From Aureispira sp. CCB-QB1 (GTDB lineage Bacteria; Bacteroidota; Bacteroidia; Chitinophagales; Saprospiraceae): a DNA stretch of 64,000 bases. The notes under the pieces were generated by a model. The model saw only the letters and a list, made by a program, of their open reading frames with translations. It had not been told where the DNA came from and searched no databases. The stretch spans positions 168,556 through 232,555 of the forward strand of contig NZ_JHBV01000042.1 in assembly GCF_000724545.1 (NCBI RefSeq), written 5' to 3'. Below are positions 7,976 through 16,323 of this stretch, one piece after another (within the stretch, counting starts at the first letter, position 1; each line of letters opens with the position of its first letter). The translations under genes and the position numbers were made by a program.

Positions 7976-8107
7976 TAGTGTAATATATTATAAAATAGTT
8001 GATGGCTTACGAAAAAAATACTTTGTGATATAAAGAGTTTTTTGCAAAAAAACATTCACGAAGTTATGATTAAGTAGGCACCAAAAAATAAGATAACGAA
8101 CAAAAAA

Positions 8108-8908
8108 ATGGCTGATTCACCAATCATATATAAAACGAGGGAAGAGATAGAATTGATGCGAGAAAGTGCTCAGTTGGTATCCAAAACGCTTGGATTAATA
8201 GCAGAGCATATCGAGCCAGGAGTAACAACCTTGTACCTTGATAAATTGGCAGAGGAGTTTATTCGTGATAATGGAGGAGTTCCTGGGTTTTTGGGACTAT
8301 ATGATTTCCCAAATACACTTTGTATGTCACCCAATGCACAGGTAGTCCACGGTATCCCGACAGATACTCCGTTGGAGAACGGAGATATTATTTCTGTAGA
8401 TTGTGGCGTATTGATGAATGGTTTTTATGGAGACCATGCTTATACGTTTGGGGTAGGAGAGATTGATCCTAAGGTAGAAAAATTGTTGGAAGTTACGAAA
8501 GAAAGCCTTTATCGAGGAATCGAACAATGTTGTGTAGGAAATCGTATTGGTGATATTGGATATGCTATTCAAAGCTATGCCGAAAAGCACCGTTATGGAG
8601 TCGTAAAAGAATTGGTAGGGCATGGTTTAGGACGCACCATGCACGAAGAACCCCAAGTACCCAACTACGGTCGTAGAGGAAAGGGAAAGATGTTGAAAAA
8701 TGGAATGGTCTTAGCTATTGAACCAATGATTAACATGGGAACAGCTAAGATTAAGCAGTTGTCGGATGGATGGACAATTTTGACTCGAGATGGTAAACCT
8801 TCTGCTCATTTTGAGCATGATGTGGCTATTGTAGATGGCAAACCTGATATTTTATCAACATTTGACTATATTGATGCTGCATTGGCAAAGAAAAAAGCAC
8901 AGGTATAA
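8108..8908 (+). CDS. map: Type I methionyl aminopeptidase
   Basis: It removes the initiator methionine from nascent proteins in the cytoplasm. The 266-residue length is normal for the bacterial type I enzyme. Visible motifs include the substrate-site His in VVHGIPTD, the first metal ligands in ISVDCGV and GFYGDHAYTF, the ligand His in ELVGHGLGRTMHEEPQVPN, the Glu in LAIEPMIN, and the final Glu in SAHFEHDVAI. The whole metal site (Asp, Asp, His, Glu, Glu) is therefore present. The ATG at 8108 gives the expected short N-terminus (ADSPIIYKTREEIELMRES). It appears to be a single gene, with a long non-coding region upstream and 247 bases before the LptF/G gene. Confidence 0.97.
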   Translation: MADSPIIYKTREEIELMRESAQLVSKTLGLIAEHIEPGVTTLYLDKLAEEFIRDNGGVPGFLGLYDFPNTLCMSPNAQVVHGIPTDTPLENGDIISVDCGVLMNGFYGDHAYTFGVGEIDPKVEKLLEVTKESLYRGIEQCCVGNRIGDIGYAIQSYAEKHRYGVVKELVGHGLGRTMHEEPQVPNYGRRGKGKMLKNGMVLAIEPMINMGTAKIKQLSDGWTILTRDGKPSAHFEHDVAIVDGKPDILSTFDYIDAALAKKKAQV

Positions 8909-9155
8909 TTGCACTGTAAATTTTAGTTTTCTTAAAGAAAACTTATGTAATACCTAAAAATAATACAAAAGCTATTTAAACACCTGTTGTTTGAGTGGCT
9001 TTTTCTATATTTATGAAGTTGCTTTTTAATCGTAACAATGTTTAGAAATGGATGCTTGCTGATAACATGGTTTGGTTGGAAAGGCATAACATATCGACAG
9101 CTACAACACTTGAAATAACCTATTTTTTTTGGAAACTTGATAACTGTTTTGCCAC

Positions 9156-10718
9156 TTGAAGAAAATTGATAAATTAATTGTACGAAGCTTTTTGCCACCT
9201 CTGATCATCTGGACATTGGTTGCTATGTTTATCTTTAACATGCAATTTCTTTGGAAATATATTGATGATATTATTGGCAAGGGACTGGATCTTTCAATTA
9301 TTTTTGAATTGTTATTTTACCAATCATTAGCAATGATTCCTCGTGCAATGGTTTTTGGGGTTTTGATTGCATCGGTAATGACTTTAGGAAATTTAGCCGA
9401 GCATTACGAACTGGTAACCATGAAATCGGCAGGAATGTCTTTGTTTAGAGTAATGTCTCCTTTGATCTTTTTTGCCTTTACCTTAGCAGGCGTCTCCTTT
9501 CTATTTTCGGATCAATTGATCCCTGTAACGGCTCTTAAATTTAAGTCTACTCTCTATGATATTCGCAAACAAAAGCCTGCTCTTTCATTCAAAGAGGGAC
9601 AGTTTAACGATGATTTTCAGAAGGTTTCTATTTTTGTAGACAAAAAAGCACCTAGTGGAAAGGTGTTGAAAGGACTGAAAATCTATGATCATACCACTAC
9701 TGTTGGTTATAAGGGACAAACCAATGCAGAATCAGGAGGATTGTTTTATGCTAGAGATACCTTACAAACAACGGTAAAAGCAACAATTCAAGATTCCATA
9801 ATAAACAAAGACACAACAATTCAAAGAAGCTTTTTGGTCGTCAAACTTAAGAATGGAACTCGCTACGAAGAAATGGATCCCGATAGTAAGAAACCCAATG
9901 CTTACCCTCACATAGAGATGAACTTTGACACGTATACGACTTTATTTGACATGAGCGAATTTGAGTTTAATGAAACCAATGAGGATTTGTTTAAGGGGCA
10001 TTACAGTTTGTTGACAACTAGGCAATTATTGCGGGCAATAGACTCTTTGTTCAAGAAGCGAGAGGAACGTTATGAAATGCTAAAAAGAAATGCAGATGCG
10101 ATGTTCCACTTTCGAAGAGAGGGCTTAGCTGAGCCAGGAGTAGATACTATAGAGATGATTCCGACGAGATATGCCAAGCATTATTACCCTCCAAATGCAG
10201 CACATGCACCTAAAGTTGAATTGGATACTACCGTTCATAATTTTTATGATTATATTCCACAAAGCAAGCGAGATTATATCTATCAACGTGCTTCTGGTTT
10301 TTGTCAGAATGTCAAAGGACAGGCTAATGGCGTTGCTAAGTATTGCAAAACAAGTGAAAAGATACATGCAGAACACGAAAATGAAATTCATCAAAAATTT
10401 TCGTTTGCTTTAGCTTGTTTACTTTTCTTATTTATTGGCGCCCCAATGGGAGCAATTATACGAAAAGGAGGCTTTGGATGGCCAATATTGGTAGCCTTTA
10501 TCTTCTTTATGTCGTTTTTTGTGTTATTTTTAGTTGGCGAGCGATTGGCAACAAGTTTATCTGTTCCTTGTTGGGTTGGATCTTGGTTGCCTAATTTAGT
10601 ATTGTTGCCTTTTGGCTTGATGTTAACCCACAAAGCATTATACGATTCAAGGTTTATTAGTATGGAAAAGGTGCTAAACCTTTTGCAATGGATTAAGGGG
10701 ATTTTTAGCCGAAAATAA
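9156..10718 (+). CDS. LptF/LptG (YjgP/YjgQ) family permease, TTG start
   Basis: An inner-membrane permease of the YjgP/YjgQ family, which in LPS transport works with the LptB ATPase to extract LPS. At 520 residues it is longer than the proteobacterial proteins (about 360), as is common in Bacteroidota because of an enlarged soluble domain between helices. Three hydrophobic segments lie within about residues 12-130 and three within about 415-505, with a large polar domain between. The start is a TTG. The sequence after it, KKIDKLIVRSFLPP, is the conserved family N-terminus and would be lost if the next ATG were used. Which of LptF or LptG it is cannot be decided, and no partner gene is in view. 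Confidence 0.9.
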   Translation: MKKIDKLIVRSFLPPLIIWTLVAMFIFNMQFLWKYIDDIIGKGLDLSIIFELLFYQSLAMIPRAMVFGVLIASVMTLGNLAEHYELVTMKSAGMSLFRVMSPLIFFAFTLAGVSFLFSDQLIPVTALKFKSTLYDIRKQKPALSFKEGQFNDDFQKVSIFVDKKAPSGKVLKGLKIYDHTTTVGYKGQTNAESGGLFYARDTLQTTVKATIQDSIINKDTTIQRSFLVVKLKNGTRYEEMDPDSKKPNAYPHIEMNFDTYTTLFDMSEFEFNETNEDLFKGHYSLLTTRQLLRAIDSLFKKREERYEMLKRNADAMFHFRREGLAEPGVDTIEMIPTRYAKHYYPPNAAHAPKVELDTTVHNFYDYIPQSKRDYIYQRASGFCQNVKGQANGVAKYCKTSEKIHAEHENEIHQKFSFALACLLFLFIGAPMGAIIRKGGFGWPILVAFIFFMSFFVLFLVGERLATSLSVPCWVGSWLPNLVLLPFGLMLTHKALYDSRFISMEKVLNLLQWIKGIFSRK

Positions 10719-10925
10719 GTTATATCCAATAAAAAAAGCAGCAAAGCCTACTATACTCTAAGAACAATTTTACCCGCTAGATTGTATCTATGTTGACAAC
10801 TTTTGTACGACACGAAGTATACATCAATAGAAGTTTTTTATCAAGCTAATACGGTTTTAAGCATGCTCTAAAGCGAATTACAAATCAAAGCAATAGATTT
10901 ACCAACGAATATACCCCACGATAAA

Positions 10926-11660
10926 ATGACAAAAGAAGCAACTACCATATCTGATTTAACAATAGCAGATCGCAATTTACAAGCTCAAATTGACCATTTT
11001 GTAGCAGAAAACAGATGGTATATTGCGAGTTTTTTATTGCTTTGGGGAATTGCTTGTTATTTTTTGATGGGGGTATTGAGCAAAGGAGATGTGATTTTAT
11101 TCTTTGCAGAAAATCGAAGCGAACTAAAAAATACATTTTTCCTCTTTTGCACTTATATAGGAGAGGGCTATGTGTACTTGTTGGCTACAATCGTCCTATT
11201 GTTTTCAGGTTATTCAAGAAGTTTGGCTATTTGTCTGAATGCTATATTGGTTTTGACAATTAGTCATGCCTTAAAGGTTTTCTTTGCCCATGAACGCCCA
11301 GTTCGTTATTTTGATAATTTATTAGAGCAACCCGATTTGCCGAATTATGTTCCCGATGTTGTTTTGTTAGATGGATGGACAACTAGCTTTCCTTCTGGGC
11401 ATACAACATCTGCTTTTGCATTTTACAGTCTTTTAGCATTTTTCATCCCCAATAAATGGATTAAAATGTTGTGTTTGTTGCTGGCAACCTTAGTAGGGCT
11501 TTCTAGAATGTACTTGGTTCAGCATTTTTTGAAAGATGTAACTACGGGAATGTTGACAGGTTTTTTGATTGCTTTGATAGTGTATTGGGGACATGAAATG
11601 CTATCACCTAGTGTTACTAGCAAGAAATTACGATTAAGAAGAAAGAAGGCTAACCATTAG
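10926..11660 (+). CDS. PAP2-family phosphatase (membrane)
   Basis: A 244-residue membrane phosphatase of the PAP2/acid phosphatase superfamily. The three signature segments are in order: K-V-F-F-A-H-E-R-P (the KxxxxxxRP motif), PSGH, and SRMYLVQHFLKDV (SRxxxxxHxxxD). The catalytic His, Lys, Arg and Asp are all present. Five to six hydrophobic helices surround them, so the active site should face the periplasm. Likely substrates are lipid phosphates such as phosphatidic acid, phosphatidylglycerophosphate or undecaprenyl diphosphate. The C-terminus is strongly basic (RLRRKKANH). It converges with the SPFH gene across a shared hairpin. Confidence 0.93.
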   Translation: MTKEATTISDLTIADRNLQAQIDHFVAENRWYIASFLLLWGIACYFLMGVLSKGDVILFFAENRSELKNTFFLFCTYIGEGYVYLLATIVLLFSGYSRSLAICLNAILVLTISHALKVFFAHERPVRYFDNLLEQPDLPNYVPDVVLLDGWTTSFPSGHTTSAFAFYSLLAFFIPNKWIKMLCLLLATLVGLSRMYLVQHFLKDVTTGMLTGFLIALIVYWGHEMLSPSVTSKKLRLRRKKANH

Positions 11661-11697
11661 TATCTGGAAATAAAAATACAGCCCAAAGGTTACTTTA

Positions 11698-11789
11698 CTT
11701 CGTGGAAAATAAACACAAGTATTAACTTCCAACACTTATTATTGCCATCATCAAAAAAGCGTTACGAAGTTATTCTCCATAACGCTTTT
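11698..11789. repeat. Degenerate inverted-repeat element and terminator-like hairpin
   Basis: This begins ACTTCGTGGAAAATA, like the left ends of the dispersed elements, and ends with GCGTTACGAAGTTAT. The right part also forms a hairpin, AAAAGCGTTA (11755-11764) with TAACGCTTTT (11780-11789), with A and T tracts on the two sides. It can therefore serve as a bidirectional terminator between the convergent PAP2 and SPFH genes. Confidence 0.5.
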
Positions 11790-11847
11790 AGAAGCTTATT
11801 GATAATTGTTTGGTAATTGATCAAAAGGGTCACCTTTTGACAGTCAC

Positions 11848-12828
11848 TTAATCTAAGCTTTTATTAATATCTAAAATATCCTTTTCTTTCTGAGCAAATG
11901 TTTTCTTAACAGTGGGAATCTTAGTACGATCTTTACTCAATCGATTAATTTCGTCAGCCATTAAATTACCTTCCATAAGTTGTTGTTGCAAATTTTGTAA
12001 ATTGCCAGGAGAATAAGGAACAATAATAGAGCTGTTTTTCTCTCCAACTTCCTTGATGGTATCGTAATGTTGTGTTAATAGAACGAACTGCATAATTTCG
12101 ATTGGAGATACATCGTTAAGTGTGTTGCTAAAATCTTCTACAGAATCTGCAAAACCTTTGATGATTGCTAAACGTTGTTCGGCAACCCCTTCTCCTTGCA
12201 AACGTTTGGATTCTTTATCGGCTTCCGCATCTTTAATTTTTGCAATTTTTCGTCCTTCTGCATCTTCATAAATCGCCTCTTTGTTGCGTTTAGCAGCATT
12301 GATTCGGTTCATAGATTCTTTTACCATTGCATCGGGATCAATGTCAGTAATCAAGGTTTGGACAATACGATAACCGTATTTTTCCATATGTTCAGACAAC
12401 TCTGTCTTTACTGCTGTAGCAATATCGTCCTTACGAGCAAATACATCATCCAATTCTAATTTAGGAACTTCAGCGCGAACGGTATCAAAAATATACGAAG
12501 ATATTTGACTATATGGATCGTCCAATTCATAGAAAGCTTCTTTTACCTTACTCTTCATGATTTGCACATGTACCGAAACTTGTAGTTTTACAAATACATC
12601 ATCTTTTGTTTTTGTCTCAATATGGATGTCCAACTGTTGAACTTTGAGGTTAACGGTTCCTGCAACAGTTTCTAAGATGGGAACACAAAAGTTAATACCT
12701 GGGTGTAAAATTCTGTTAAAACTACCCAAGCGTTGAACAATTTTTGCTGATTTTTCTTGAACTACTTTTACTGTGGAAAAGAGAAAAAACAGAAAAACAA
12801 CCGCAGTGACAATAATAAATGGATCCAT
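11848..12828 (-). CDS. SPFH/band 7 domain protein (stomatin-like)
   Basis: A 326-residue membrane-anchored scaffold protein. An N-terminal hydrophobic segment (about residues 3-20) is followed by the SPFH domain (VQEKSAKIVQRLGSFNRILHPGINFCVPILE... through about residue 190), then a charged helical region (NRINAAKRNKEAIYEDAEGRK) typical of stomatin/paraslipin C-termini. Such proteins form membrane microdomains and modulate proteases or channels. I chose the ATG at 12828, which gives MDPFIIVTAVVFLFFLF. The frame is open 35 codons further upstream, but that stretch lacks family features. No NfeD partner gene lies beside it. Confidence 0.93.
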   Translation of the reverse strand: MDPFIIVTAVVFLFFLFSTVKVVQEKSAKIVQRLGSFNRILHPGINFCVPILETVAGTVNLKVQQLDIHIETKTKDDVFVKLQVSVHVQIMKSKVKEAFYELDDPYSQISSYIFDTVRAEVPKLELDDVFARKDDIATAVKTELSEHMEKYGYRIVQTLITDIDPDAMVKESMNRINAAKRNKEAIYEDAEGRKIAKIKDAEADKESKRLQGEGVAEQRLAIIKGFADSVEDFSNTLNDVSPIEIMQFVLLTQHYDTIKEVGEKNSSIIVPYSPGNLQNLQQQLMEGNLMADEINRLSKDRTKIPTVKKTFAQKEKDILDINKSLD

Positions 12829-12997
12829 AGACGCTGATATTTTGAGAAGGTTATTAATTAAGATTAAAAATAGATATTGTCCAGCCTTTTTAAGTATTTT
12901 GTGTGCCAAACGATGATTAATATAGAGAATCAATCATTATCTAATATAATAAATAATGTGGAACGATGAATAAGAGTTCCCAATAATCATAAAAAAG

Positions 12998-13297
12998 ATG
13001 CGAATTACATTTGTTTTGATAATACTGAGTTGGTATGTATGGGCTTGTTCTGCACCCGAGAGTAAACGCCAAACCATTTCAGGAGTAGAGATTTATAAAA
13101 CACGTTGTGTGACTTGCCATGGAACCGATGGTAGAATGGGAATGAATGGCGCCAAAGAATTACCTGACTCGCCTTTGAATGCGGCGCAACGAATAGAGGT
13201 GGTCACACATGGTAGAAACATTATGCCTGGATTCAAAGAAATGTTATCAGAAGAAGAAATAAAGGCAGTTGTAGAGTTTACAATGACTTTAAAGTAA
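12998..13297 (+). CDS. Cytochrome c, class I type (lipoprotein-like)
   Basis: A 99-residue exported c-type cytochrome. A short signal sequence ends in a lipobox-like WACS, which suggests a lipidated, membrane-tethered protein in the periplasm. The haem-binding motif C37-V-T-C40-H41 is followed by the typical G-T-D-G-R-M-G. The distal Met ligand is most likely the Met in NIMPGF. The C-terminal helix EEEIKAVVEFTMTLK completes the fold, so this is a single complete domain. It likely carries electrons between respiratory complexes, but the partner is unknown. A GNAT gene remnant follows 15 bases downstream. Confidence 0.93.
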   Translation: MRITFVLIILSWYVWACSAPESKRQTISGVEIYKTRCVTCHGTDGRMGMNGAKELPDSPLNAAQRIEVVTHGRNIMPGFKEMLSEEEIKAVVEFTMTLK

Positions 13298-13312
13298 ATA
13301 GTAGTAGGATGT

Positions 13313-13417
13313 ATGAAAAAGATGATCGAATCTAAACGGTGGGTAATCCGATTATTGGGAAAAAAGGATGCAGCGAAACTTCAGCAGTATTATAGTAAGA
13401 ACAAAGCTTTTTTTTAA
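13313..13417 (+). pseudogene. N-terminal fragment of the GNAT gene, ended by an in-frame TAA
   Basis: The ATG at 13313 opens 34 codons that read as the first strand and helix of a RimJ/RimL-type acetyltransferase (KRWVIRLLGKKDAAKLQQYY, then SKNKAFF) and stop at TAA 13415-13417. Directly after the stop and in the same frame come Pro-Trp-Met-Pro and the rest of the protein. Relatives carry a sense codon between FF/FL and PW (for example a Lys or Ala). A single base change of that codon to TAA would explain it. A run of eight T precedes the stop. A sequencing error or genuine readthrough are the alternatives. Confidence 0.6.
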
Positions 13418-13423
13418 CCTTGG

Positions 13424-13864
13424 ATGCCAACGTATGCGCCCAATCGATTTCAATTAGAATATATAGAAGCCAGTATTGTCGTTTCGCTCGATCATTATCA
13501 AAAAGGAGTTTTGCTTCCTTTTATAGTATTACATCCTATAACTGATGAGCTAATAGGCACCATTACCTATTCTCAAATTCAAAGAGGAGTTGCTCAATAT
13601 TGTTGTGTAGGATATAATATATCTGAAACTTGGAATGGTATGGGTGTCGCAACAGAGGCTTTGGAAGCAACCAATCGTTATGTTTTTGAAGTGTTGAACT
13701 TGCATCGGATAGAGGCTAATATATTGCCTGTCAATAAGGGATCTATTCGAGTAGTAGAAAAGTTGGGCTTTGAAAAAGAAGGGATTTGTAAGGCTTTGTT
13801 AAAAATTGATGGACATTGGCAAGACCATATAAGATATGCTTTAATTAATCCTCTAGTTGAATAA
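13424..13864 (+). CDS. GNAT acetyltransferase, RimJ/RimL type (lacks N-terminus)
   Basis: This is the 146-residue remainder of a GNAT-fold N-acetyltransferase. Visible are the beta4 strand ITDELIGTITYSQI, the acetyl-CoA-binding segment WNGMGVATEALEATNRYVFEVLNLHRIEANILPVN, and the final strand-helix pair (SIRVVEKLGFEKEGICKALLKIDGHWQDHI). This is the profile of the RimJ/YjcK-like group. The first 35-40 residues of the fold are cut off by an in-frame stop at 13415-13417 (separate entry). The ATG at 13424 would restart translation just after it. Without the first strand and helix the product may not fold properly. Upstream is the cytochrome c gene, and downstream a polysaccharide deacetylase follows after 43 bases. 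Confidence 0.75.
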   Translation: MPTYAPNRFQLEYIEASIVVSLDHYQKGVLLPFIVLHPITDELIGTITYSQIQRGVAQYCCVGYNISETWNGMGVATEALEATNRYVFEVLNLHRIEANILPVNKGSIRVVEKLGFEKEGICKALLKIDGHWQDHIRYALINPLVE

Positions 13865-13907
13865 TAACCTACTAGAGTCGAGCCGATAGTATCAAACTCC
13901 AACAACT

Positions 13908-14543
13908 ATGTATTATCCAATTAAGATTCCAAAGTGGTTTCAAAAACTTTTTCCAGCTTATCTGTGGAGAGGGGCAACAGGGCAAAATAAAAAACAACTT
14001 TATTTGACATTTGATGATGGTCCGATTCCACAAATAACGCCTTGGGTATTGGATCAACTTAGAGCATATAAGGCCAAAGCAACTTTCTTTTGTGTTGGTG
14101 CCAATGTGCAAAAAAACAAAGCAATTTATCAACGGATTTTAAATGAAGGACATCAAGTCGGAAACCATACTTTTAATCATGTCAATGGTTGGAAAACAAA
14201 ACACCAAGATTACATCACAAATGTTACGGCATGTAGGGAACAGGTCGAAAGCAAGCTTTTTAGACCTCCTTATGGGCGCCTAAAATGGCAGCAAGCCAAG
14301 GAACTACGCAAGGATTATAAGATTGTAATGTGGGAAGTTTTGGCAGGCGATTTTGATGCTTCTATAACAGGAGAACAGTGTTGGCAAAATGTATGTCAGT
14401 CAGCTAAAAATGGTTCTATCATAGTTTTGCACGATAGCCAAAAATCATGGCAGCATTTGTCCTATGTATTGCCGAAGTTATTAGAACATTATCATCGACA
14501 AGGATTTACTTTTGAAGCGATAACTATAGAAGACGAAAGCTAG
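13908..14543 (+). CDS. Polysaccharide deacetylase (NodB homology domain)
   Basis: A 211-residue carbohydrate esterase family 4 enzyme. Its motifs are TFDDGP (catalytic Asp and metal-binding Asp), H-x-x-x-H in GNHTFNH (metal ligands), RPPYGR (catalytic Arg region), a Trp/Asp segment in VLAGDFDAS, and LHDS near the C-terminus (catalytic His). It removes N- or O-acetyl groups from polysaccharides such as peptidoglycan, chitin oligomers or exopolysaccharide. No clear signal peptide is seen. The N-terminus is MYYPIKIPKWFQKLFPAYLW, so it could be cytoplasmic or loosely membrane-associated. It converges with the membrane-protein gene with 9 bases between stops. Confidence 0.94.
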   Translation: MYYPIKIPKWFQKLFPAYLWRGATGQNKKQLYLTFDDGPIPQITPWVLDQLRAYKAKATFFCVGANVQKNKAIYQRILNEGHQVGNHTFNHVNGWKTKHQDYITNVTACREQVESKLFRPPYGRLKWQQAKELRKDYKIVMWEVLAGDFDASITGEQCWQNVCQSAKNGSIIVLHDSQKSWQHLSYVLPKLLEHYHRQGFTFEAITIEDES

Positions 14544-14552
14544 AGCAATACC

Positions 14553-15953
14553 CTAGTTTAGAGGTACCGTTTGTATTGTTGTATTGGGACTTGAAAGCGG
14601 TGGTGGCGGAGCAACTTTAGGCTTTCGTACTTTGTCCAGTAACAAAACCATAGCAATGTAATAAAATGGTAAACAAGGAATTTTATACCGAGCTAAGGCA
14701 CCAAAATTAAAGGAAGTGAAGCCAACTGCAAAGGCAAAAATAATCGCAAAAATTAAACAGAACAGAATAACAGGATCACTGAATATGGCTTTTAACGTTT
14801 TAAAAACACCTACTTTAAAAAATACGTAGATGGTGAAACCTAACGTAAATAAGGCTTCGGCAGCTGATGGCAAAACGATGATTTTTGTGGCTTCCCAAGG
14901 ATAGGGACGAAAAAGAGCTACGTTAACTGCTTTGGGAAATGTGGCAATTAAACCACCTAAAGAAGGGTCTAAAACTCCTAAATCATACCCTGTGCCATTG
15001 TCTCGTTCTGTACTCAGCTTTAACCACCACTGAACCTTTGCCGCTTCTTCCAAGAAACCTTCTAAAGTATATTCTGAAAAAACGCTGCCCAGTTGTTGTA
15101 TAACAATTACGCCCCCTAAGGCTCCTACGCCAAAAAAAATAGGGGTCGCTAATTTTCTTAAAGTATCATTTTTGATGCGCTCTTTGATCATAAAAAAGAC
15201 CCAAACAACAGTTGCTGGAAAAATAGCGACCAAAACATATACCTTAATATTTTTCATCAAGAAAGCTCCCATGATAATAAAAAAGATAGAACGCAGTATT
15301 TTTTTCTTTTTGCTAATCAAACTATAATAAATACCATTAACAAAAAAGCCTAAGGCTCCAATAACAATAGAATCTTTCATGATACCTGTGCTCCAAAACC
15401 ACATAGAGGGCAAAAATAAAACGGCAAGTGCTATTGGAAAATGTAAGTGAGGAACGAGGTCATAAAAAACTCGATACATTGCCCAACAGCCTAAAAAACT
15501 AAAGACAGTTAAAGCAAAGGAGGTGCCTATATAAGTGCCAAACCCTAATGGGCTAACAATTCCTGCTAATTTAATTACCATTGCCTCTTTCGGGTTGACA
15601 AAGAAGCCACGTAAAGTAACCGAATTGTAAGCTTCTAAGGACCACTGTTTATAGTCAACGGCAATAAGCTCGTAAGCGGTTCCTGGATTGTTGAGCATGG
15701 CATTGTAAATATCTCTTGCACCAAAGAAATAAAAAAAAGTATCTCCATAACCATAATAATATTGATACATCAATGCGGTTAGGATGGCTCCCAACAAGCG
15801 AAGACCTAATGCAGGTAGAAAATATTTTTTTATAATATCGTTGGAGTACTTTCTGTTTCGGTAGAAATAGAAAATGAGCACCCAGATCACCAAGAAAAAA
15901 GGCAATAAGATAAAATCTTTCGTATAAAGTATTTGCCATGCAAGTAAAAACAT
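14553..15953 (-). CDS. Polytopic membrane protein, possible polysaccharide polymerase-like
   Basis: A 466-residue inner-membrane protein with roughly ten to twelve hydrophobic helices and a proline-rich cytoplasmic tail. The segment LPSMWFWSTGIMKDS resembles the helix-loop region seen in O-antigen/EpsG-like polymerases and other multi-spanning glycosyl-handling enzymes of Bacteroidota, and GYGDTFFYFFGARDIY is a likely conserved periplasmic loop. It lies beside a polysaccharide deacetylase and a divergent GT4 glycosyltransferase. This supports a role in cell-surface polysaccharide, but the assignment is inferential. The ATG at 15953 gives a good N-terminal helix. Confidence 0.8.
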   Translation of the reverse strand: MFLLAWQILYTKDFILLPFFLVIWVLIFYFYRNRKYSNDIIKKYFLPALGLRLLGAILTALMYQYYYGYGDTFFYFFGARDIYNAMLNNPGTAYELIAVDYKQWSLEAYNSVTLRGFFVNPKEAMVIKLAGIVSPLGFGTYIGTSFALTVFSFLGCWAMYRVFYDLVPHLHFPIALAVLFLPSMWFWSTGIMKDSIVIGALGFFVNGIYYSLISKKKKILRSIFFIIMGAFLMKNIKVYVLVAIFPATVVWVFFMIKERIKNDTLRKLATPIFFGVGALGGVIVIQQLGSVFSEYTLEGFLEEAAKVQWWLKLSTERDNGTGYDLGVLDPSLGGLIATFPKAVNVALFRPYPWEATKIIVLPSAAEALFTLGFTIYVFFKVGVFKTLKAIFSDPVILFCLIFAIIFAFAVGFTSFNFGALARYKIPCLPFYYIAMVLLLDKVRKPKVAPPPPLSSPNTTIQTVPLN

Positions 15954-16323
15954 ACTAGATAAAGCTGTATTTTGTGCTTGAAAGATTAAGAGGATGTTGC
16001 GTCACCAATTTAAAGTTATCCCTTGGGTGTATGATGAAAATATAAAGGTACGCAAATATTGTATCTAGTGCAAAAATAAAACTCAAGCATTTTAATGTAC
16101 CTTTGAGAAGGGGGAAATAAATAAAAGGAAGGCAGCACAAACTAGTAGCAGTGTTGCTAACTAAAAGCAAAGTGCTCGCGAAGTGCCACGGAGCTAAATT
16201 GATGGGGCTTTCCAACAAACAATAGTTCGTTGAAAAACTAATATAAATGTGCTTTTTTATCTTTTTGGTAAAAAAGTAAAAAAGCAACGAACTACTAAAC
16301 AAAGTAATGTAATAATAGAAAGT
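15954..16323. other. Intergenic region between divergent envelope genes
   Basis: No supported gene is present. A 126-residue frame on the minus strand is low-complexity, hydrophobic and overlaps the start of the glycosyltransferase frame, so I rejected it. Around 16165-16185 a short stretch (CGCGAAGTGCCACGGAG) is reminiscent of the dispersed inverted-repeat ends. Confidence 0.5.

Larger units (their letters stand above)
7431..8107. other. Long intergenic region holding two inverted-repeat elements
   Basis: No convincing gene is present between the divergent EamA and map genes. The region holds two members of a dispersed inverted-repeat family (7646-7798 and 7865-7975, listed separately). Around 8048-8070 there is a lone end-like fragment (ATTCACGAAGTTATGA). 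A 67-residue frame at 7408-7611 overlaps the transporter start and has no family features, so I left it out. Confidence 0.6.

Noticed and set aside
10125..10744. Minus- and plus-strand frames within the LptF/G-type gene
   Set aside because: They are shadows of a frame with strong family motifs over its whole length.
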